This document shows positions 19,248 to 27,253 of a stretch of 64,000 nucleotides of DNA, piece after piece. A program made the translations under genes and the position numbers. A model generated the notes under the pieces. That model did no database searches. It worked only from the letters and a program-made list of their open reading frames with translations, and was not told where the DNA came from. The stretch covers positions 62,001 through 126,000 of the forward strand of contig NZ_LR701589.1 of NCBI RefSeq assembly GCF_902498805.1. The letters are read 5' to 3'. The stretch comes from Imperialibacter sp. EC-SDR9. GTDB taxonomy: Bacteria; Bacteroidota; Bacteroidia; Cytophagales; Cyclobacteriaceae. Each line of letters begins with the position of its first letter. Positions within the stretch are counted from its first letter, which is position 1.

Positions 19248-20348
19248 ATGAAAACACCCACTCCTATTTACCTGGTGCTCCTGGCATTTGTTTTTTGCAG
19301 CTCCTGTAAAGAACAAACCAAAACAGACCTACCCAAAGAAACGCCCCCAGTGGTCGAAGCCAAATCTGTAGCCGCCTACGCCGGACCTAACAGCATCACC
19401 CGGGCGGTCATTCAAGACCAAAAGGGCGATATCTGGATGGCTACCTGGGAGGGCGTGTTCCGCTACGACGCCAGCCTGCCGGACAGGCAGGGCACCGCTT
19501 TCACCAACATGACCACCGGCATCAGCGATGCCCGCTTCTTTTCCGCTTTGGAAGACAGCAAAGGCCACCTATGGTTCGGTACGATTGGCTCGGGTGTTTA
19601 TCGGTATGATGGCGTCAACTTTCGAAATTTCACCACCAAAGACGGCCTGCCTAACAATGAAGTAACCTGGATATATGAAGACAAAGCCGGTCATATCTGG
19701 TTCGGTGTCAACGGAGGCGCCAGCCGCTACGACGCCCGCCTGCCGAACGGGCAGGGCACGTCGTTTCGGAATTACCTGATCGAAGGCGACATGATGGTGG
19801 AAGACACCACAGGCAAAACCGTTCCGGATTTTACCCGCCCGCCCATGGAGGTAAACGCCATTATTGAAGACCGCTCAGGCAAGCTGTGGTTCGCCACCCG
19901 GGGCCGCACGTTCATGTACGACGGAAAAACGTTCACTGCTCTCCTGCATGCAGACCAGCCTTTTACCAATGTGCGTACGGTCATCGAAGACAGCAAGGGG
20001 CAACTCTGGTTCGGAGGGAACGATGGTATGTGGCGGTACAGCAACAACACACTGACACAAATCTCGAAGGATTTTTGTGGTTACATCTACGAAGACAGCA
20101 GGGGCAATATCTGGACCAGCTCCGAAACAGGTAAGGGTTGGGCCCTGTCCCGCTACGATGCCATGACATTGGCTGGACTAAACCCAACGCCCGTGGTGAT
20201 CGACCCATGGAAGGGGGGAAACCCAGGCTTGGTCTTTGGAATTTTGGAGGCCAACGACGGAAGCATTTGGTTTGGCAGCACGGATGGCGTGTATCGCTAC
20301 GATGGAGCGAACCTCACAGATTTTAAGGGGAAAGAGGGGCAGAAATAA
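19248..20348 (+). CDS. Reg_prop beta-propeller lipoprotein
   Basis: Exported lipoprotein of 366 residues; the signal peptide ends in FCSSC with the lipid cysteine near residue 20. The rest is seven propeller strands of the Reg_prop type, each with the core D-x-x-G-x-[IL]-W-[FM]-[GA]-T and ending in a YDG-like turn (EDSKGHLWFGT, EDKAGHIWFGV, EDRSGKLWFAT, EDSKGQLWFGG and relatives). Such propellers form the ligand-binding half of hybrid two-component sensors; here it stands alone without kinase. Blades 1 and 3 carry extra loops (SLPDRQG and RLPNGQG) encoded by palindromic DNA, absent from the other blades and probably inserted. Confidence 0.85.
   Translation: MKTPTPIYLVLLAFVFCSSCKEQTKTDLPKETPPVVEAKSVAAYAGPNSITRAVIQDQKGDIWMATWEGVFRYDASLPDRQGTAFTNMTTGISDARFFSALEDSKGHLWFGTIGSGVYRYDGVNFRNFTTKDGLPNNEVTWIYEDKAGHIWFGVNGGASRYDARLPNGQGTSFRNYLIEGDMMVEDTTGKTVPDFTRPPMEVNAIIEDRSGKLWFATRGRTFMYDGKTFTALLHADQPFTNVRTVIEDSKGQLWFGGNDGMWRYSNNTLTQISKDFCGYIYEDSRGNIWTSSETGKGWALSRYDAMTLAGLNPTPVVIDPWKGGNPGLVFGILEANDGSIWFGSTDGVYRYDGANLTDFKGKEGQK
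19475..19491. repeat. Palindromic element inside the propeller gene, blade 1
   Basis: CCTGCC (19475-19480), spacer GGACA, GGCAGG (19486-19491). In frame it encodes LPDRQ within an extra loop. The arms match the outer arms of the 20-bp elements that split the second tRNA-Leu copy. Confidence 0.6.
19739..19755. repeat. Palindromic element inside the propeller gene, blade 3
   Basis: CCTGCC (19739-19744), spacer GAACG, GGCAGG (19750-19755). In frame it encodes LPNGQ. Same arms and same position in the blade as the blade 1 element, so the two may come from one insertion followed by internal blade duplication. Confidence 0.55.
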
Positions 20349-20384
20349 AGAGTTGGGCGGATGCGAGCCACTCCTCCCCGGCGT

Positions 20385-20418
20385 CTCTGCGTCTCTGCGA
20401 GAAAAAAGGCTTCACGCA
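20385..20418. repeat. 34-bp direct repeat, copy 1
   Basis: Identical over 34 nt to 20644-20677: it begins CTCTGCGTCTCTGCGAGA and ends GGCTTCACGCA. The family of CTCTGCG words is widely dispersed in environmental bacterial genomes. It lies in the 404-nt gap between the propeller and sulfatase genes. Confidence 0.75.
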
Positions 20419-20470
20419 AAGACCTCAAAGATTGGAAACGCAATGGGCGCAAAGTATTCCGCCGCCCTGG

Positions 20471-20490
20471 GTCGTGTCTCACGAACCAGC
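20471..20490. repeat. Dispersed palindromic repeat, copy a
   Basis: GTCGTGTCTCACGAACCAGC contains the CGTG-N3-CACG core also found near 24030, 24280 and 15360. It sits between the two 34-bp repeats in the propeller/sulfatase gap. No gene is visible in this gap. Confidence 0.4.
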
Positions 20491-20643
20491 GTGCCGCGGC
20501 ATAGTGCTTAACTACTTAGTGAGAAAAATTGCACGCCAAGCCGCAGATCGGGCAAACCCGATCCCGATGGCTGCTGATCTTTGTGAGGCTGTTAAAGACA
20601 GTTGATCTTTGTAAAGCTGGAGCCAGCTCTTCTTTCTTTGCGC

Positions 20644-20677
20644 CTCTGCGTCTCTGCGAGAAAAAAGGCTTCACGCA
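20644..20677. repeat. 34-bp direct repeat, copy 2
   Basis: Second copy of the repeat at 20385-20418, 259 bp downstream and in the same orientation. It lies 75 nt from the end of the sulfatase gene. Confidence 0.75.
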
Positions 20678-20752
20678 GAGATCGCTAAGCACTCGTCCTT
20701 GACCAGTATATGAGGAAAGGTCTGGCGCCGGATGCAAATGTCCCTTCAACAA

Positions 20753-22426
20753 CTATTTCGATTCCGCCTCTTTCGCCCGCATCTCCTGAAGCATTTTCCC
20801 AATCTCTTCCCTTGAATATTTCCAGTATTCAATCACAGGATTCTCCTTTACTTTCTCATGATACTCTTCGATGAACATCTGATTGAGGGAATCACTGTCC
20901 TGATACTGGGAGCGAAGTTGATCCAGTTGCTGATGCAGCTCGGTCTTTACTTCAGCATAAGCCGGATCGTTGTACACATTCTGCATTTCCTGGGGGTCCT
21001 TTTCCAGGTCGAACAATTCCCACTTATCTATATCGTAATAATAATGGATCAGCTTGTACTTGCTGGTGGTGATGCCGTAGTGGCGCATCACATTGTGCTC
21101 CGACGGATGCTCGTAATAGTGGTAGTAGTGCGCTTGCCTCCAGTCGCTGGGCGTTTCCCCCTTCAGAATCGGCAGCAGGCTCGCTCCCTGCATATCGGCT
21201 GGTATCTGTGCCTCGGCAATATCGATCAGCGTTTCTCCAAAATCGAGATTAGACACTAGCTGATTACTCACCGAACCCGCCTTCACCACGTCGGGCCAGC
21301 TAATCAGCAATGGCGTGCGCAGCGACTCCCTGTACATCCATCGCTTGTCAAACCAACCATGCTCGCCCAGGTAGAATCCCTGGTCCGATGTATAAATCAC
21401 GATGGTGTTCTCCTCCAGTCCGTTGGTTTTCAGGTAATCCAGCAACCGGCCCACACTTTTGTCCACAGCGGAAACACAAGCCAGATAGTCACGCATATAC
21501 CGCTGGTATTTGAACCTCACCAGGTCATCGCCCGTCGGGTTCTTTTGCTTAAAGTCTTCGTAGATAGGTCCATACACCGCATTCCATTTTTCCTTTTGCG
21601 CCTCGGTCATGGCCGCCGGGGCATTTTCCATCATCTTCAGGTCTGTTTCCATCTTCATGGTTTTGGCGATCGTCATGTTGTTGAGCGATGCCGCCTCCCG
21701 GTCGCCGGAGTAATCGTCGAACAGGCTTTCCGGCTCAGGAAATGTCACATCTTCGTACATGCCTAGTTCGTTGGGGCCAGGCTCCCAGTTGCGGTGAGGG
21801 GCCTTGTGCCACATCATGACCATAAAAGGATCTTCCTCTTCCCTGGCAGAGTCAAGCCACTGTAATGTTTTGTCGGTGATGATGTCCGTCGCATACCCTT
21901 CCACCTCGTATTGCCCGTCCTTGTTAATGAACTGCGGATTGTAGTAGCGCCCCTGATCGGGCAGGATATCGTAGTAATCAAACCCAGTGGGTACGCCGCC
22001 CAGGTGTAGCTTACCAATCGTGGCCGTTTTATAACCGGCCTGCTGCAGCACCTTGGCGAAGCTTTCCTGACTAAAATCAAATTTGGAACCAATGGTATTG
22101 TCGATAAACCCGTTGAGGTGGCTGTACTTTCCGGTAAGAATGGTCGCCCTGGAGGGCCCGCAAATGGAGTTGGTGACCAGGCAATTATTGAACAACATAC
22201 CTTGCCGGGCTATCCTGTCAATATTTGGCGTGGGTGCCAGCTCAGCCAATGCGCCCCCATAAGCGCTAATGGCCTGATAGGCGTGGTCATCGCTCATAAT
22301 GAAAATGATATTAGGCCTTTTTTTAACCGCCTCGGCTTGTTTGGTCTCCGGCTGGCAACCAATGAGCATAGGGAGAAATGCCAGTAAGAGATAGGCAAGG
22401 TGGGCAAATAGTCGTTTTGATTTCAT
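20753..22426 (-). CDS. Lipoprotein sulfatase, type I
   Basis: Surface or periplasmic sulfatase of 557 residues. ATG at 22426 starts a lipoprotein signal ([12 protein letters not shown], lipid Cys24); a longer reading frame upstream lacks one. The formylglycine motif is CGPSR with Cys89, followed by TILTGKYSH; the metal-binding aspartates are in MSDDHAY (46-47) and the second metal loop is [13 protein letters not shown]. The C-terminal part resembles the DUF4976-type tail of iduronate- or glucosamine-sulfatases. It removes sulfate esters, probably from algal or animal glycans. It needs a formylglycine-generating enzyme, which is not in this window, and no SusCD or glycosidase genes are nearby. 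Transcribed away from the 22-bp array. Confidence 0.92.
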   Translation of the reverse strand: MKSKRLFAHLAYLLLAFLPMLIGCQPETKQAEAVKKRPNIIFIMSDDHAYQAISAYGGALAELAPTPNIDRIARQGMLFNNCLVTNSICGPSRATILTGKYSHLNGFIDNTIGSKFDFSQESFAKVLQQAGYKTATIGKLHLGGVPTGFDYYDILPDQGRYYNPQFINKDGQYEVEGYATDIITDKTLQWLDSAREEEDPFMVMMWHKAPHRNWEPGPNELGMYEDVTFPEPESLFDDYSGDREAASLNNMTIAKTMKMETDLKMMENAPAAMTEAQKEKWNAVYGPIYEDFKQKNPTGDDLVRFKYQRYMRDYLACVSAVDKSVGRLLDYLKTNGLEENTIVIYTSDQGFYLGEHGWFDKRWMYRESLRTPLLISWPDVVKAGSVSNQLVSNLDFGETLIDIAEAQIPADMQGASLLPILKGETPSDWRQAHYYHYYEHPSEHNVMRHYGITTSKYKLIHYYYDIDKWELFDLEKDPQEMQNVYNDPAYAEVKTELHQQLDQLRSQYQDSDSLNQMFIEEYHEKVKENPVIEYWKYSREEIGKMLQEMRAKEAESK

Positions 22427-22600
22427 AGGTGTATCAATGGTTGGTTCAATAATGCCGAAAGTCACTGCGACCCGGTAGTGACTGTTACGCAACTCAAGGT
22501 AATGAAAAAATGGCATTGTTCATTTCCTTAGATAGTTGGCAGACGGAGCGGCGCAGCACCCGCCTGCTGCCGCAAACGTAGCTTTGGACGTGCGCCAGAG

Positions 22601-22864
22601 GTAGATGGAAGTGAATCTTGCCGTAGATCGAAATGCATCTTGCTGTAGTTGGAGATGCATCTTGCTGTAGTTCGAAATGGATCTTGCTGTCGATGGACCT
22701 CTATCTAGCCGAAGACCGACATGCAACTAGCGGGAGATGGAGTTCAATCTAGCCGTAGATGGAGTTGAATCTAGCGCTGGATCGGGAGCAATCTAGCGCT
22801 AGATGGGGATGGATCTAGCGCTAGATTTGGAACGGTCTTGCGCTAGATTAACCTGCCCCGTGCG
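22601..22864. repeat. Tandem array of twelve 22-bp units
   Basis: Twelve consecutive units, each exactly 22 bp, begin at 22601, 22623, 22645 and so on to 22843. The consensus is roughly gTAGAT-N8-ATCTaGCg. Many units are inverted repeats in themselves: AGAT/ATCT in the first, second and seventh, TAGAT/ATCTA at 22755, CTAGAT/ATCTAG at 22799. Junctions can also be palindromic: ATCTAGCGCTAGAT at 22791-22804 and again at 22813-22826. Since 22 is not a multiple of 3, this is not a protein repeat. The period is too short and the units too divergent for CRISPR. It lies 175 bp upstream of the sulfatase start. Confidence 0.85.
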
Positions 22865-23153
22865 CAAGCAGTATCTGGAAGCAGGGCAAGAGTTAATTGA
22901 CACCAGCGCAACATGCAGGGTTGGCCTGCCGCAACATGTAGCCAGCCGTTGCGCCACACCCACCTGCCTTAGGCGCAGAAACTTCTAACTTTCATTCGTG
23001 AAACCGGGAGGATTCACGTGTGAAACTGGCAAGTTTCACGCACATCGGTCAAAACTTTTGGCGGCAAAGGTGGCTTCTTCCACCGCAACAGCTTCCTTCC
23101 CGTAGCGCAACAATTGGGTTCGCTCTTGCGCCAAAGCAGCCAAATTGTAGCGC
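22865..23153. repeat. Degenerate extension of the 22-bp array
   Basis: The period continues at 22-23 bp (one unit of 20) with unit ends marked by GCGC followed by AA or CA: boundaries near 22865, 22888, 22910, 22933, 22955, 22977, 22999, 23019, 23041, 23064, 23087, 23109 and 23132. Sequence identity to the first part is lost, but short inverted repeats recur with different stems: GCAGG/CCTGC near 22915-22929, CGTGAA/TTCACG at 22997-23018, GTGAAACT/AGTTTCAC at 23020-23039, GGTGG/CCACC at 23069-23084, GCGCAA/TTGCGC at 23105-23130. This part is less certain than the first. Confidence 0.55.
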
Positions 23154-23570
23154 AAGAAGTGGCATGGCGCATAGGCTACACTGTACCCATAATGACTCAA
23201 GCATTCCCCGCTAGTCCGAGCAGCAAAACCAATCAATAGCAGCGAACGCTGGTGCGAGCGTTTGGCTCGTATCCCACCAAACTTCTCCATATGGAAACAA
23301 ACAATTTAAAACGTTGCGAATGACAAAGCATCAATTGCTGGTTTCATTATTGTGGGATACTGGTCTAAATAAAGTTTGATTAAACAGGGTTTTATCATTC
23401 AGGCCACTTGGGTGCCGCTTGGAAAGTCCATCCCAATTAAATTTATAATAAACCGTAGCTATGAGGAACTGGGGTGATAGCACTTTCTACTCCCTGCTCA
23501 CCATAATCTGGTCGATGTGCGAAAGGGAACTTAACAACAGAATGAGTTAAACAACTTTAACTATTACCCT
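23154..23570. other. Non-coding stretch after the array
   Basis: About 400 nt between the array and the small membrane-protein gene. I see a short GAGC/GCTC hairpin near 23257-23270, but no gene, promoter consensus or RNA gene that I can defend. Confidence 0.4.
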
Positions 23571-23990
23571 ATGAGAGAGTTGATGTTAATCCTCCACTTT
23601 ATTGGGCTTACAATGGGTTTGGGAACAAGTTTTGCCCATGCTTTTTTAAGCATTGCCACTGCAAAGATGTCGGCAGATGAAGCAACAAAATTTCGCATGC
23701 ATTCGATGGTCTTGGGTAGAATGGGCCATATCGGACTAGGGCTGCTCATTATTTCAGGTTTGTATTTAATCACCCCCTATTGGGCAATATTACCTTCATC
23801 TCCATTATTGATTCTCAAATTGGTGCTGGTAGTTATCCTTCTAGTGTTGCTAACACTGATTAGTTCGTTAACTAAGAAGGCAATGAAAGGTGACGCAGAA
23901 CTTCAATTAAAGAAAATGGAGCTATTTGGTAAAATGACTTTACTGTGCGGTCTGGCTATCGTCATTCTGGCTGTATATATTTTTCACTAA
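23571..23990 (+). CDS. Small four-helix membrane protein
   Basis: Hydrophobic protein of 139 residues with four predicted transmembrane helices: about 5-28 (LHFIGLTMGLGTSFAHAF), 47-70, 78-98 and 115-137. A histidine in helix 1 (HFIG) and one in helix 2 (GHIGLG) recall small CopD or DUF2269-like membrane proteins, which can bind haem or metal, but I cannot name the family with confidence. Codon use is AT-richer than the neighbours. It stands alone between two repeat regions. Confidence 0.68.
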   Translation: MRELMLILHFIGLTMGLGTSFAHAFLSIATAKMSADEATKFRMHSMVLGRMGHIGLGLLIISGLYLITPYWAILPSSPLLILKLVLVVILLVLLTLISSLTKKAMKGDAELQLKKMELFGKMTLLCGLAIVILAVYIFH

Positions 23991-24044
23991 CAAGCATTGC
24001 TCGTCCAACATCTGCTTCCTTGGTTCGTGTCCCACTTACCATCA

Positions 24045-24119
24045 TCAGCAATTACCAGGAGTGGCCCGTGAGACACGAGCCACTGCAATGGTTATGATAT
24101 TTTTCACGTAAATTTCACT
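24045..24119. repeat. Direct repeat, copy b (promoter-like segment)
   Basis: Shares its layout with 24294-24361: TCAGCA, TTACCAG, GTGGCNCGTGAG, then GGTTATGATATTTTTCACGT and AATTTCACT. Preceded by TGGTTCGTGTCCCAC (24021-24035), which pairs with GTGAGACACGAGCCA, giving a 15-bp inverted repeat with two mismatches. Confidence 0.7.
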
Positions 24120-24125
24120 CCTCAT

Positions 24126-24236
24126 GCCGCAAGCGTCCGCTTATGGCTTGGCTCTTTTCGGCGTCTCGCCGGGGATGAGCGAAAGAGCGGGAGCGGGACG
24201 CTCAGATTGGACAAGTCCAAGCGGACGCTTGAACCA
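24126..24236. repeat. Dispersed 110-150-bp palindromic repeat, copy A
   Basis: Starts GCCGCAAGCGTCCGCTTATG and ends GGACGCTTGAACCA. Outer arms AAGCGTCCGCTT and AAGCGGACGCTT are inverted. It shares CTCTTTTCGGCGTCT, GCCGG, GGGACGCTCA and CTTGAACCA in order with copy B at 26492-26639. It lies between the two direct repeats b and c. Confidence 0.7.
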
Positions 24237-24293
24237 GAGAGGGGAGGTAGTGTTTTGGCTTGTGCCCCCTGGCTAGTGTCTCACGAATTAATA

Positions 24294-24361
24294 TCAGCAT
24301 TTACCAGATGTGGCACGTGAGCCACGGCGGTAGTTATGGTATTTTTCACGTAAATTTCACT
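24294..24361. repeat. Direct repeat, copy c, upstream of the EthD gene
   Basis: Second copy of the segment at 24045-24119, seven bases shorter. It ends 16 nt before the ATG of the EthD-like gene, so it is that gene's real leader and probably contains its promoter; copy b is the displaced duplicate. Confidence 0.65.
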
Positions 24362-24377
24362 ACTAAAAAACTCACCT

Positions 24378-24806
24378 ATGAAAATTAAACTCGTCCTGTC
24401 GGTATTGCTTCTGTTCGCATGTGTGGCCGCATTTAGTCAGGAAAAGCAGCCTGGTAAAGCCAAAAAAGAAAAACAGACTGTTGTAGAAAAAGGGCTCATC
24501 AAGGTGTCGATCATGTACCCATTTGAAGAAGGAAAGACCTTTGACATCGACTACTACGAAACCAAACACATGCCCATGGTAGCGGGGTATTTGGGGTCAA
24601 ATTTGGTGAAATACACCATCGAAAAAGGCATGGCCAGCGGCATTCCCAACACACCCTTGCCGTACATGGCCATCGGCACGTTCTATGTAAAAGACCTGAG
24701 CGAATACCAGGCGGCCATCGGCCCAAACATAGCCACCATAAGGGCAGATTTCTCTAACTACACGAACGTTGCGCCTGTTATTCTGGTGAGTGAGGTGGTG
24801 AGGTAA
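24378..24806 (+). CDS. Secreted EthD-family protein
   Basis: Protein of 142 residues with a signal peptide (MKIKLVLSVLLLFACVAAF, cleavage near SQEKQ). The mature part is a ferredoxin-like EthD/REDY domain: IKVSIMYPFEEGK, then DYYETKHMPMV with the conserved histidine-methionine, and a final TNVAPVILVSEVV strand. EthD proteins assist cytochrome P450 or act on polyketide-like compounds; the family role is poorly known, and an exported version with a lysine-rich linker is unusual. It has no partner gene nearby. Confidence 0.8.
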   Translation: MKIKLVLSVLLLFACVAAFSQEKQPGKAKKEKQTVVEKGLIKVSIMYPFEEGKTFDIDYYETKHMPMVAGYLGSNLVKYTIEKGMASGIPNTPLPYMAIGTFYVKDLSEYQAAIGPNIATIRADFSNYTNVAPVILVSEVVR

Positions 24807-25010
24807 GGCCATCACGTCAGTGATTTGCTTCAGACACGCTTCCCTGTTCCCTCTGCGGAAAATATTACTTCTCAATTGAGTTGCTGTGGATTTCGAGGCT
24901 TTCTGCGACGGAAGCCGTAGATTCCTCTGGTCGCTGAACGTTGGATCACGCCCCTGGCAATTCGCTGCCTCCCGACGGTATGGCTTCGTCGAGAGGTCAG
25001 TGCAAGGCAG

Positions 25011-25035
25011 CCCCCTTCTCCTTAAAGGAGAGGGG
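25011..25035. repeat. Near-palindrome in the EthD/aminotransferase gap
   Basis: CCCCCTTCTCCTT followed by AAAGGAGAGGGG. The arms pair over about eleven positions with almost no loop, so it is more likely a small dispersed palindrome than a classical terminator. It lies between two convergent genes (24378-24806 and 25092-26477). Confidence 0.45.
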
Positions 25036-25091
25036 AAAGAAATGCGCAGCATTTCAAGGGGCGCCCGGCTTAGGGATGAGGTTCAGCCCCA

Positions 25092-26477
25092 TCAACAGGA
25101 AATCCCACTCACCGCCTCCACTCCTTCCACAATCAGCCTCACCTCCTCGTCCGTCATCGTGGGATGCAGAGAAATCCGCACCCAACCCGGTTTGGCAGAG
25201 GTATCGCCCTGGTCGATCTGGTCGGTGATTTGTTTTGATTGGCTTTGATCGATGCCCAGCAGATAGTGCCCATAGGTGCCAGCACAGGAGCAGCCACCCC
25301 TGCACTGGATGCCAAAGTGGTCGTTGAGCAGCTGCACGGTGGTGTTGAAGTGCTGGCCTTCCACATAAAATGAAACGATGGGCATGCGTTTGCTATGCTG
25401 CTGTGCCAAAATGCGCACGCCGGGAATGCCGGACAAACCCTCCCACAAAATAGCCAGCAGTTCCTCCTCCCGGAGTGCCATGCGGTCGACCCCCATCTGC
25501 TCCTTTAGCTCAATACAAAGCGCTGCCTTGATCGTTTGCAAAATAGGCGGCGTGCCACCGTCCTCCCTGGCCTCAATGTCTTCCACATACTTCCTGCCAC
25601 CCCAGGGGTTCGTCCAGTCGACCGTGCCACCACCGCTGTTGTCGGGCACCTCGTTCTGGTAGAGGTTTTTGTTAAACACCAGCACCCCCGATGAGCCGGG
25701 CCCTCCCAGGAACTTGTGCGGAGAAAAGTAAACAGCATCCAGATCGCTACCATCACCCGGGTGCATGTCGATAGCTACGTACGGCGCCGAGCAGGCAAAG
25801 TCGACAAAGCAATAGCCTTGGTGCCGGTGCATCACCCTGGCAATATCGTGGTACGGTGTGCTGATGCCCGTCACGTTGGAGCAGGCTGTAATGGCGGCAA
25901 TCTTCAGTGGCCGGGCATCGTAGCGGGCCACTGCTTCTTCAAACAAGGAGGCCTCTACCTCTCCCCTGTCGTTGGGTGGCACCACTACCACATCGGCAAT
26001 AGTTTCGAGCCAGCTAGTCTGGTTGGAGTGATGCTCCATATGGGTGATAAAAACAACAGGCCTTTCTTCCTCTGTCAGGTGGACATACTTTTTGAACTGC
26101 TCAGGCACCCGCAGGCCCAGGATGCGCTGGAGCTTGTTCACCACGTCGGTCATGCCTGACCCCGAAGCAATGAGTACATCGTCGACCGAAGCGTTCACGT
26201 GGCTTTTGATGGTCTGCCTGGCCTGGTGGTAAGCCCGGGAGATAAACGCCCCGGAGTGGCTGGTGTCGGTGTGGGTATTGGCCATCAGCGGCATGATCTC
26301 CTGGAGTAGCTTGCCTTCAATGGGCCAGTAGCAGCGCCCGCTGGCCGTCCAGTCGGCATACAGCATACGGATGGAGGCATGCCTGGCCGTGGCTATTTGC
26401 TGGTCAATGCCGATAATATTCTTCCTGTAGGAAGCGAAGTAGGCTTCCAGGTCGAGTGTTTGTTGATGTTTTTCCAT
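25092..26477 (-). CDS. Class V aminotransferase-fold enzyme (cysteine desulfurase-like)
   Basis: PLP-dependent enzyme of 461 residues. The Schiff-base lysine is Lys255 in SPHKFLGGPG; GSGMTDVVNK (106-115) binds the cofactor phosphate and FVDFACSAPY holds the aspartate that contacts the PLP ring. A late CRGGCSCAG segment sits where cysteine desulfurases have their reactive cysteine loop, so sulfur removal from cysteine or a related thiol is plausible. The company supports it: the next genes upstream on the same strand are a rhodanese-like protein, two YeeE/YedE proteins and a sulfurtransferase. A 173-nt gap with a palindromic repeat separates it from them, so cotranscription is likely but not certain. 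Confidence 0.83.
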   Translation of the reverse strand: MEKHQQTLDLEAYFASYRKNIIGIDQQIATARHASIRMLYADWTASGRCYWPIEGKLLQEIMPLMANTHTDTSHSGAFISRAYHQARQTIKSHVNASVDDVLIASGSGMTDVVNKLQRILGLRVPEQFKKYVHLTEEERPVVFITHMEHHSNQTSWLETIADVVVVPPNDRGEVEASLFEEAVARYDARPLKIAAITACSNVTGISTPYHDIARVMHRHQGYCFVDFACSAPYVAIDMHPGDGSDLDAVYFSPHKFLGGPGSSGVLVFNKNLYQNEVPDNSGGGTVDWTNPWGGRKYVEDIEAREDGGTPPILQTIKAALCIELKEQMGVDRMALREEELLAILWEGLSGIPGVRILAQQHSKRMPIVSFYVEGQHFNTTVQLLNDHFGIQCRGGCSCAGTYGHYLLGIDQSQSKQITDQIDQGDTSAKPGWVRISLHPTMTDEEVRLIVEGVEAVSGISC

Positions 26478-26491
26478 GATTAACTTTTATC

Positions 26492-26639
26492 CCGCAAGCG
26501 GCCGCTAGGCCGCAGGCTTATGGGTGCACTCTTTTCGGCGTCTAGCCGGTTGCCTGATAATACCATTTGACTGCTGAAAAAGAGGGACGCTCAAGTAAGA
26601 TAGGTTCAAGCCTACCCGGCCGGGTGCACCCTTGAACCA
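26492..26639. repeat. Dispersed palindromic repeat, copy B
   Basis: Starts CCGCAAGCGGCCGCTAGGCC, has CTCTTTTCGGCGTCTAGCCGG and AGAGGGACGCTCAAG in the middle and ends CCCTTGAACCA. It matches copy A (24126-24236) in order and orientation but has a different inner part and extra arms (GGGTGCAC/GTGCACCC). It fills the gap between the aminotransferase and rhodanese genes and could act as a processing or stability element in a shared transcript. Confidence 0.7.
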
Positions 26640-26650
26640 TTGAGCAATAG

Positions 26651-27253
26651 TCAGCAGCCTTTTCTCATCAGCTTGCCTTCCCTTTTCACTACGGGCCAGG
26701 AAGCTTTGCTTAAATCCTTGCTGTAGTAAGCAAGCCCGGTACTGTCCTTTTCAAACTCTGCCTGCCCGCCGTAAAAACGGGTAAGGGCCTCTACTTTCTC
26801 AGCCATCACCGAGTCTTCGTCACGAATGTCCAATGGAAGCGTTGGATAGAGCAAATGATTGTACCAGTCGTGCACGCCGCCATATAGAATGGATGATCGC
26901 TTTTTAACAGCCGGAGGTAGCGAGATCCAGAGATGGCGGGTGAGCAGGTCGTCTGCAGAATAAAACACATAGCTAACACCGGGTTCCAGCCCATTCGTCT
27001 GCATTTCATTCAACGACATGTTTACCGCCGTTGGCAGGTGAAATTCTTCGTACAGGTCGGGCTCTCTGAGGTCGATGAGCACCAAAGGCTCCCTGTCTTT
27101 GATCTGCTCTGCCAGCGTCAGCACCGACACAAACCTCGGCTCCTGGCTCACGCTCTTCGGACCATTGGGAAAGGCCAGCGCCACCACTAAAGACGCCACC
27201 GCCAGCAAAAGAGCCATGGCCGCCAGCTTCTGATTGAATGTTAGTTTCGTCAT
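26651..27253 (-). CDS. Membrane-anchored rhodanese-like protein lacking the active cysteine
   Basis: Protein of 200 residues with an N-terminal membrane anchor (about 10-28, AAMALLLAVASLVVALAF). A rhodanese fold follows: PLVLIDLREPDLYEEFHLPTAVNMSL is the typical front half. At the active-site loop, where CxxGxR is expected, it has YSADDLLTRH, so the sulfur-accepting cysteine is absent; the only cysteine is the last residue (RKGC). It may bind rather than transfer sulfur, or use the terminal cysteine. It overlaps the upstream YeeE gene by 4 nt and is clearly in the same operon. Confidence 0.8.
   Translation of the reverse strand: MTKLTFNQKLAAMALLLAVASLVVALAFPNGPKSVSQEPRFVSVLTLAEQIKDREPLVLIDLREPDLYEEFHLPTAVNMSLNEMQTNGLEPGVSYVFYSADDLLTRHLWISLPPAVKKRSSILYGGVHDWYNHLLYPTLPLDIRDEDSVMAEKVEALTRFYGGQAEFEKDSTGLAYYSKDLSKASWPVVKREGKLMRKGC

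Noticed and set aside
22601-22864. Plasmid-type iterons
   Set aside because: The length fits, but the units diverge strongly and no replication initiator gene or origin AT-rich region is near; the context is chromosomal.
22601-23153. CRISPR array
   Set aside because: The period is 22-23 bp with no constant repeat and unique spacer alternation, and no cas genes are in the window.
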